64,000 nt of DNA from Acidobacteriota bacterium. GTDB taxonomy: Bacteria > Acidobacteriota > Thermoanaerobaculia > Multivoradales > Multivoraceae. The position numbers were made by a program, and so were the translations under genes. Numbering within the stretch: the first letter of the stretch is position 1; each line of letters opens with the position of its first letter. Of the stretch, positions 60,101-64,000 are shown in pieces. The DNA lies in contig JAPOWR010000001.1 in assembly GCA_026707545.1 (NCBI GenBank), forward strand, positions 2,323,778 through 2,387,777, read 5' to 3'. A model generated the notes under the pieces. That model worked only from the letters and a program-made list of their open reading frames with translations, did not search any database and was not told the DNA's origin.

Positions 60101-60557
60101 GTTCTCGGGTCTCTCAACCGCCACTCCGTCGCCGCTCGAAGAAATGACGCCGATGGAAGAAACCGCCGCCGACTTCGCCGTCGCCTCGATCACCACCGGG
60201 CCCCACCCGATGGAGTACTACCGCCGCGCGCTCGACCGCCGCCGCGTCGTGCCCGCGGCCGCCCTCCCGGACCAGCCCGCCGGCCGCCGCGTACGTACCG
60301 CCGGTTCGGTCATCGTCCGCCAGCGCCCGGGCACCGCCCGCGGCCTCCTGTTCCTGACCCTGGAGGACGAGACGGGCATGAGCCAGGCGGTCGTCATGCC
60401 GGACCAGCTCAAGAAGCACCGCCGCACGATCGTCTCCTCCTCCGGCCTGATCGTCGAAGGCGTGCTGCAGAAGAAGGACGGCTCGCTATCCGTCAAGGCC
60501 GACAGGTTCTGGCCCATCGACCGCCTGGAGCGGATCCCGAGCCACGACTTCCGGTAG
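57111..60557 (+). CDS. dnaE2: Error-prone DNA polymerase DnaE2
   Basis: 1148 residues from ATG 57111. A basic, Pro-rich extension (~80 residues) comes first. The PHP domain is YAELHAASSFSFLRASSQPEDLVARAAALGLPAVALVDRNGVSG ... VGAEAVI. The Pol III palm carries PDIDIDLPSG (~480) with the catalytic aspartates and GRGSAANSAVCYALSIT. Fingers follow with FQEQILKVAMVAAGFSGGEAEDLRRAMGFKRS, a helix-hairpin-helix region and a C-terminal OB fold (GLLFLTLEDETGMSQAVV). Acts with ImuA/ImuB in damage-induced mutagenesis; DnaE2 lacks proofreading. No SOS box found upstream. Confidence 0.95.
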   Translation: MARDSSPKPKVPKPKVDVPARNMGLSGSVRKGSGYGDRGGNDLLDARGEPNPGYAAPGAVKEQLRRRRFRTPPKRRRGPPPPYAELHAASSFSFLRASSQPEDLVARAAALGLPAVALVDRNGVSGAPRFYKAAREAGIRALVGAEAVIDRPQASAVSRQREERPTLDDQENRVNLLVRNRQGYRNLCRLLTAGALNHPKGEARIDWTLLEEHAAGLHCLAGAETDPVGRALAREGLEAARRQLERLHAVFPGRLHVELSRHGIRAEEHRNQALVRLADGLRVPVVATGGVRYAAARDKPLYDLMTAIRHHVTVDDAGARLARERQRRLRAPTEMHRLFADLPRAVHAAHELAGELDFTLADLGYRFPDYPVPEGETPISHLRELTWQGARERFRPLTARAGAQLEKELALIEKLDLAGYFLIVWDVVRFCKEQRILAQGRGSAANSAVCYALSITAVDPVKMDLLFERFLSEERGEWPDIDIDLPSGDQREKVIQYVYRRYGRHGAAMTANVITYRDRMAAREAAKALGCSKSQVDRLAKGLGHWHYDLSRGDSKVMDEELTELGFDPRDRRIQIFVRLWRQLQNHPRHLGQHSGGMVLCAGRLDEIVPLEPAAMENRVIVQWDKDDCADLGLIKVDLLGLGMLNALEEAVPLICRHEGREVDLAHLPPDDPATYEMICRADTVGVFQIESRAQMASLPRHKPYKFYDLVIQIAIIRPGPIVGGIAHPFFERRVGREEVSYPHPLLEPILRRTLGVPIFQEQILKVAMVAAGFSGGEAEDLRRAMGFKRSVERMHEIEQRLRSGMNERGITGEAQEQIVKAITSFALYGFPESHSASFALIAYASAYLKRHHPTAFFLSLLNAWPMGFYHPATLVREAQRAGTAVLPIDVNESGVTCRWQDRPADAGEPERPGEPPPAGAIRLGLRYVKGLRRGAAERIEAEQAARRFASIEDLAERCRLRRNELTALASLGALPGRGRRAALWQSAQVEKPKGPLFSGLSTATPSPLEEMTPMEETAADFAVASITTGPHPMEYYRRALDRRRVVPAAALPDQPAGRRVRTAGSVIVRQRPGTARGLLFLTLEDETGMSQAVVMPDQLKKHRRTIVSSSGLIVEGVLQKKDGSLSVKADRFWPIDRLERIPSHDFR

Positions 60558-60622
60558 GAAGAAGTGAAGAAGGGCCGTCCACAACCGATGTCATCCGGCC
60601 ATTGCAGCGAGGAGGTCGCGAC

Positions 60623-60656
60623 TTGACAAGGACTCCATCCTTGCTACGGTAAGGAC
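60623..60656 (+). promoter_or_regulatory. Promoter and inverted-repeat operator of the toxin-antitoxin pair
   Basis: A perfect -35 TTGACA (60623-60628) and a -10-like TACGGT (60645-60650) are separated by 16 bp. Overlapping the end of the -35 box and filling the spacer is a perfect inverted repeat CAAGGA-CTCCA-TCCTTG (60627-60643); AAGGAC recurs at 60651-60656 just before ATG. This is the layout expected for antitoxin autorepression. The likely transcription start, about 7 bp after the -10, falls on the A of the ATG, predicting a leaderless mRNA. Inference from spacing only. Confidence 0.65.
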
Positions 60657-60953
60657 ATGAGCAAGGTCACGAGCAAACTCCAGTTGACGCTGCCGAAGGC
60701 GCTCGCCGTGGAGTACGGGATACGGCCCGGTGACGACGTACGTTTCGAGGGCGCCGGCGAGGTGATACGTATGGTCCCCGAAGGCGCGGACCGCGCGCCT
60801 GCCGACCTGGATGCGGAGGCTCGACTGCGCCTCTTCGACGCGGCAACGGCTCGCCAGGAGGCGCGTCAGGCCGGGCGACGCGCGCCCGACCAGGGCAGCC
60901 GGGGGTGGACACGGGAGGAACTCTACGAGCGTGGCCGCTCGCGTACTGATTGA
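60657..60953 (+). CDS. vapB: AbrB/MazE/SpoVT-like antitoxin (VapB type)
   Basis: 98 residues. N-terminal SKVTSKLQLTLPKALAVEYGIRPGDDVRFEGAGEVIRMVP is an AbrB swapped-hairpin DNA-binding domain. The C-terminal half (DLDAEARLRLFDAATARQEARQAG, then GWTREELYERGRSRTD) is a helical toxin-binding tail. It should bind the operator just upstream and neutralise the PIN toxin whose GTG start overlaps it by 23 bp. Known TA pairing and order; the symbol reflects the partner and may be refined. Confidence 0.88.
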   Translation: MSKVTSKLQLTLPKALAVEYGIRPGDDVRFEGAGEVIRMVPEGADRAPADLDAEARLRLFDAATARQEARQAGRRAPDQGSRGWTREELYERGRSRTD

Positions 60954-61365
60954 CACCAACGTCCTCGTCTACCGCTACGACCATCGCTTCCCGAAGAAGC
61001 AATCGACGGCTTCCGCGGTTCTGCGCGAGTACCTCCGAACCGGAGTCGCCCGCGTCCCGCACCAGGCGATCGTCGAGTTCGTCGCGGCGACAACGCGGGG
61101 ACGACCCGGCCAACGACTGCTCGATCCGGCCGACGCTCGACGCGAGGCCGAAGAGATCATGGCCCAGTTCGACGTGATCTACCCCGACGATGCGGTGCTG
61201 CGCATGGCCCTGCGCGGGGCGGCGGCCTACGGCCTGTCCTGGTTCGACGCGCACCTGTGGGCCTACGCCGAAGTCCATGGCCTGTCTGAACTCCTGTCCG
61301 AGGACTTTCAGCACGGCCGCATGTACGGGACGGTCACCGTACACGATCCGTTCCGCGACGCCTGA
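60931..61365 (+). CDS. vapC: PIN domain toxin (VapC type)
   Basis: 144 residues from GTG 60931 (GGAGG 11 bp upstream), overlapping the antitoxin gene by 23 bp. PIN acidic set: D8 (RVLIDTNVLVYRYD), E49 (HQAIVEFVAA), D106 (SWFDAHLWAYAE) and D125 region (LLSEDFQHG). Mg-dependent ribonuclease expected to cut tRNA or rRNA in released state. Closely spaced TA pair, probably a stress or stabilisation module. The 'seen' part is the acidic set and gene order; target RNA is unknown. Confidence 0.9.
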   Translation: MAARVLIDTNVLVYRYDHRFPKKQSTASAVLREYLRTGVARVPHQAIVEFVAATTRGRPGQRLLDPADARREAEEIMAQFDVIYPDDAVLRMALRGAAAYGLSWFDAHLWAYAEVHGLSELLSEDFQHGRMYGTVTVHDPFRDA

Positions 61366-61388
61366 TCTTCCGGGACGATCTGGCGGCT

Positions 61389-63794
61389 CTACCGGCCGCG
61401 GACGGGAATCCCCTGCCGGTACTGCTCGAGCCTGCGGTTCAGCATCTCGACCAACCGCTCCCGATCGGGCGAGTCGTTCCGCGCGTCGCCGACGATCTCG
61501 AGCGCCCTCTCCACCGTCCGCGCCGCCGCTGCGAAGTCGCCGGTCTCGGCCTGGGCGGCCGCCAGCGTCTCGAGCAGAGCCGGCTCGGCGCCGCCTGCTA
61601 CCGCGTTCAGTTCGAGGGCGATCAGAAGAGCGAACTGGCCGTCACGCCGAGCGGCATCCGGATGGGTCGCCAGGGTCCAGGCGATGTCGTTGCCCCGCGC
61701 CAGGAGGTTCCGGTCCTCGAGGTAGGCGCGACGGAGGTGTTCCGCGCCCTCGGCGGCGCCGGCCGGACCGCTGCGGATCAGGGTCAGGCCGAACTCGTGC
61801 CGGCCAGCGGCGTGATCGGGGTCGTGCGAAAGCAGCGCCCTGTAGTTCTCGATCGCCTCTTCCAGGCGGCCCGCCGCGGCCGCGATCCGGGCCGCTCCGT
61901 AGAGCGCTTCGGTGTCCCGCGGTTCGACTTCGAGGATCGCCCGGTAGTGTCCCCAGGCGGCGCCGAGTTCGTCGCTGCGGACAGCGGCTTCCGCCAGGAC
62001 CCGATGCGCTTCGACGTGGCGCGGATCGAGGGTGACGACGGCCGCGAACTGCTCCATCGCCTCCCGCAGGCGCTCCGCCTTGCCGAGCAACTGGCCGTAG
62101 AGATACCTCAGTTCCACGTCCCGCGGGCTCACCTCGACCGCGCGGCCGAGCTCCCGCACCGCATCATCCGTGCGTCCCTCCCGGTCGAGCAGCTCGGCAA
62201 GGCGCACCCGTGCCGACACGTCTCCCGGATCGGCGGCGAGCGCCGCCTCGGCCTGCGCCCGCACCGAGCCCGTGTCGCCAGCGTCGAGAAGAGCGTTCTG
62301 CCAGGCGGCCCGCGCGGCCGGATCGTCGGGTTCGAGGTCGAGAGCGGCGCGGGCGTACCTGGCCGCGGCTTCGTTGTCCCCACGCCGGCCTTCGAGCACC
62401 GTCAGGCGCTGGAGCGACTTGAAGAGGCGGTCCCGCGCCCCCTGCCGCTCGAACGACGCTCCACCGCCATCGTCGAGGCGCGCCTGCTCGACCTCCACCG
62501 AACGCCGCAGCAGGGCTACCGACTCCTCGGGAAACCGCTCCTCGTACCAGCGCGCGTAGCTCGCGAGCGACACCTCGTCCGGGGGCTCCGTGTACCAGCG
62601 GCCCGGAAGCGTCGCCGACGCCACGCGCAGGTCGGAATCGCGCGCATCCAGCAGTTCGAGGTCCGCGAGCAGGACATCGGCGGTGACGCCTCCCCGGTAG
62701 AGCACGGCGACCCGGCCCTCGCCGTCGAGCAGCATGGAGAACGGCAGCGACAGCGGAAAGCGGCGGTCGAACAGCGATCTCTTGACGATCTCGACCTTGT
62801 CCAGCGTCTCCTCGGTCGCCATCCCGTACGGGAACGGGAAGGCGATCTCGTCCATGAAGCTCCGCGCCGCTTCTTCGGTCGTGGTCGCCACCTCGCCCAT
62901 GCCGTCCGTCGATAGCGCAACGACTTCGAGACCCGCGGCGCGGAGCGCACCCTCCTCGTTCGCCAGGTCCTGCAGCTCGAAACGGCAGGGAACGCACCAG
63001 CTCGCCCAGATGTTGACCAGCACCGGCCGGCCCTGGCCCGTCTCGACCGCCACCGGTTCTGCGGCAGCGTCGAAGGAGCGGAGCGTCAACGATGGTGCCG
63101 GCGGACGCGGCGCCAGCACTACTCGCGCGCCCGTCGTCGCCGCCGGCGGCTCCTGGGCGCGCGGCGTCAACGGCGCCCGCCCTGGCCGCGCCGGCAGTGT
63201 CTCCGCCCGGCCGCTGCCCTGGACGATCCGGTAGCGGCCCCCGGCCTCGACTCCGGCGAACGTCTCGCTGCCGCCCCCGGGCCAGCGGACCCTGACCGAA
63301 CCCGAAACCTCGCCGTCGCCGAGACCGAAGTGGAGCCAGCGGCTCGACTGCGAGAGGAAACCCTCGCCGGCCCGGACGGAGCGCCGGAGGATGCCGGACG
63401 AGGTCGGGACTTCCACTCGCGCTCCGACCGCATCCCGGTTCGTGCCGGCGCCGTCTCCTTCGAGGCGCAGAGTGACAAACCGGTCCCCTGCCGGGAGTTC
63501 GTTGCGCATCAGCCGCAACCGGGGCGCGGTCCGGTTGCTGATCGCCACATCCAGGTCGCCGTCGCCCTCCAGGTCGAGGAAGGCGACGCCGCGGCCGTCG
63601 TCCGGAAAGTCCAGACCGCTGACCGCCGACGCGTTGGCGAAGGCGCCGCCAGCCTCGCCGGGGTTCAGAAAGACACAGTTCCGCTCGTTGCCGCTGAAGG
63701 ACAGCCCCTCGTCCAGCCGTTCGTGGAGCGCTCGCAAGGATTCCAGATACGGCTCCAGCGAGCGATCATCCGGCGAGTTGGGCGCGCGCGGCAC
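61389..63794 (-). CDS. ASPIC/UnbV-thioredoxin-TPR protein (frame continues upstream past an in-frame TGA)
   Basis: As a stand-alone frame it starts at GTG 63794 with no signal peptide, in the middle of a domain, so it is almost surely the 3' part of a larger gene. It opens with RSLEPYLESLRALHERLDEGLSFSGNERNCVFLN and the FG-GAP repeat FLDLEGDGDLDVAI. An ASPIC/UnbV segment follows (DAVGARVEV ... SVRAGEGFLSQSSRWLHFGLG), then a thioredoxin/redoxin domain with WCVPC (C267, C270) and VEVVALSTDGMGE-like strands, then TPRs (~400-800). The upstream partial frame (63816-64000) is in the same phase and ends in TGA. See the candidate selenocysteine finding. Confidence 0.82.
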   Translation of the reverse strand: MPRAPNSPDDRSLEPYLESLRALHERLDEGLSFSGNERNCVFLNPGEAGGAFANASAVSGLDFPDDGRGVAFLDLEGDGDLDVAISNRTAPRLRLMRNELPAGDRFVTLRLEGDGAGTNRDAVGARVEVPTSSGILRRSVRAGEGFLSQSSRWLHFGLGDGEVSGSVRVRWPGGGSETFAGVEAGGRYRIVQGSGRAETLPARPGRAPLTPRAQEPPAATTGARVVLAPRPPAPSLTLRSFDAAAEPVAVETGQGRPVLVNIWASWCVPCRFELQDLANEEGALRAAGLEVVALSTDGMGEVATTTEEAARSFMDEIAFPFPYGMATEETLDKVEIVKRSLFDRRFPLSLPFSMLLDGEGRVAVLYRGGVTADVLLADLELLDARDSDLRVASATLPGRWYTEPPDEVSLASYARWYEERFPEESVALLRRSVEVEQARLDDGGGASFERQGARDRLFKSLQRLTVLEGRRGDNEAAARYARAALDLEPDDPAARAAWQNALLDAGDTGSVRAQAEAALAADPGDVSARVRLAELLDREGRTDDAVRELGRAVEVSPRDVELRYLYGQLLGKAERLREAMEQFAAVVTLDPRHVEAHRVLAEAAVRSDELGAAWGHYRAILEVEPRDTEALYGAARIAAAAGRLEEAIENYRALLSHDPDHAAGRHEFGLTLIRSGPAGAAEGAEHLRRAYLEDRNLLARGNDIAWTLATHPDAARRDGQFALLIALELNAVAGGAEPALLETLAAAQAETGDFAAAARTVERALEIVGDARNDSPDRERLVEMLNRRLEQYRQGIPVRGR

Positions 63795-63818
63795 GACCTG
63801 CCGCCAGAAGAAGCTTCA
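63788..63818 (-). promoter_or_regulatory. In-frame TGA followed by SECIS-like hairpin
   Basis: On the minus strand TGA at 63818-63816 is followed by 11 nt and then a 6-bp stem GCGGCA/TGCCGC (63804-63788) closing a 5-nt loop GGTCG. Bacterial SECIS elements sit in this range after UGA and need G in the first two loop positions; the E. coli fdhF loop likewise contains GGUC, 11 nt plus the stem after its UGA. The stem here has no bulged U. Structure is seen; recoding function is inference. Confidence 0.5.
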
Positions 63819-64000
63819 CAGGTCGTCCGGGAGCGTCTGGGTCAGGTTGCCGTTGGCAACGACCAGGTCCTCCCAGCCATCGTTGTTGATGTCGGCGAAG
63901 ACGGACGACCAGGACCAGCGGCCCATCGTGACGTTGGCTTCCACGCTGCGATCGACGAAGCCGCCGCCGGAAGCGCCAGCGAACAGGGAGTTGCCCCGTG
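63816..64000 (-). CDS. FG-GAP repeat C-terminal part, 5' end outside window, ends at TGA
   Basis: 61 residues plus stop, running off the right edge: FAGASGGGFVDRSVEANV, then TMGRWSWSSVFADINNDGWEDLVVANG and NLTQTLPDDL-TGA. It is an FG-GAP (CRTAC1-like) blade with the Ca loop DINNDGWED. The stop is in phase with the next gene, whose reading continues SFFWRQVVPRAP directly after TGA, a sequence that looks like the normal continuation of this protein class. Whether the two are one readthrough gene, a nonsense-mutated gene or a sequencing error is undecided. Confidence 0.8.
   Translation of the reverse strand, partial: RGNSLFAGASGGGFVDRSVEANVTMGRWSWSSVFADINNDGWEDLVVANGNLTQTLPDDL

Noticed and set aside
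1..64000. CRISPR arrays, insertion sequences, prophage genes, tRNA or rRNA.
   Set aside because: No regularly spaced repeats, transposase or integrase motifs, or RNA gene signatures were recognised.

Overview
The window is about two-thirds G+C and densely packed. It holds 55 genes counted from the sequence, with few gaps over 150 bp, and no tRNA, rRNA, CRISPR array or transposase that I can recognise. The gene content points to an Acidobacteriota lineage (Thermoanaerobaculia- or Vicinamibacteria-like, possibly marine or host-associated). Evidence for this includes two VWFA-related proteins of the type named after Acidobacteria, FG-GAP/ASPIC-UnbV (CRTAC1-like) proteins, a DUF3179 protein, several sulfatase-type hydrolases, phytanoyl-CoA dioxygenase-like genes, and an ImuA/ImuB/DnaE2 mutasome. 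The phylum is inferred from these families, not from a marker gene.

Layout. 1-11,000: exported proteins, namely a truncated VWFA protein, two tandem zinc metalloproteases with FnIII and repeated C-terminal modules, a second VWFA protein, a sulfatase-fold/TPR lipoprotein and a small Ig-like exported protein. 11,000-17,200: a DUF3179 protein, then a reverse-strand operon of an ASPIC/UnbV protein, an active M16 peptidase and an M16 homologue lacking the zinc motif. 17,250-19,000: folate genes, a FolP-FolB fusion overlapping folK. 19,000-24,400: acyl-CoA dehydrogenase, a small membrane protein, prolyl oligopeptidase, an ornithine cyclodeaminase-like enzyme and a PhyH dioxygenase. 24,400-33,700: alkaline phosphatase-like lipoprotein, YdjC deacetylase, enoyl-CoA hydratase, lipoproteins, an OmpA-like protein, a formylglycine sulfatase and an M20 peptidase. 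33,700-37,600: lipid genes (SDR, thiolase, enoyl-CoA hydratase) with a Tsx-like outer-membrane protein. 37,700-45,200: a small cysteine protein and beta-barrel, DUF547 protein, GT87-like mannosyltransferase, a pair suggestive of B12 salvage (BtuF-like plus DUF71), and an MMPL/RND exporter.

45,200-51,500: LLM oxidoreductase, ThuA protein, a DUF222-HNH protein carrying three perfect palindromes, a methyltransferase, a VOC protein and ArsS. 51,600-60,560: imuA, imuB (with a duplicated 5' end) and dnaE2, with four unrelated genes between imuB and dnaE2. 60,600-61,400: a VapBC-type toxin-antitoxin pair with a clear promoter/operator. 61,400-64,000: an ASPIC/UnbV-thioredoxin-TPR gene whose reading frame is interrupted only by one in-frame TGA followed by a SECIS-like hairpin.

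Many genes are translationally coupled by 4-bp ATGA, GTGA or TTGA overlaps. The most interesting candidates are the possible new selenoprotein at the right edge, the palindrome family in the HNH gene, the imuB 5'-end duplication, and the operator-controlled, probably leaderless toxin-antitoxin transcript.
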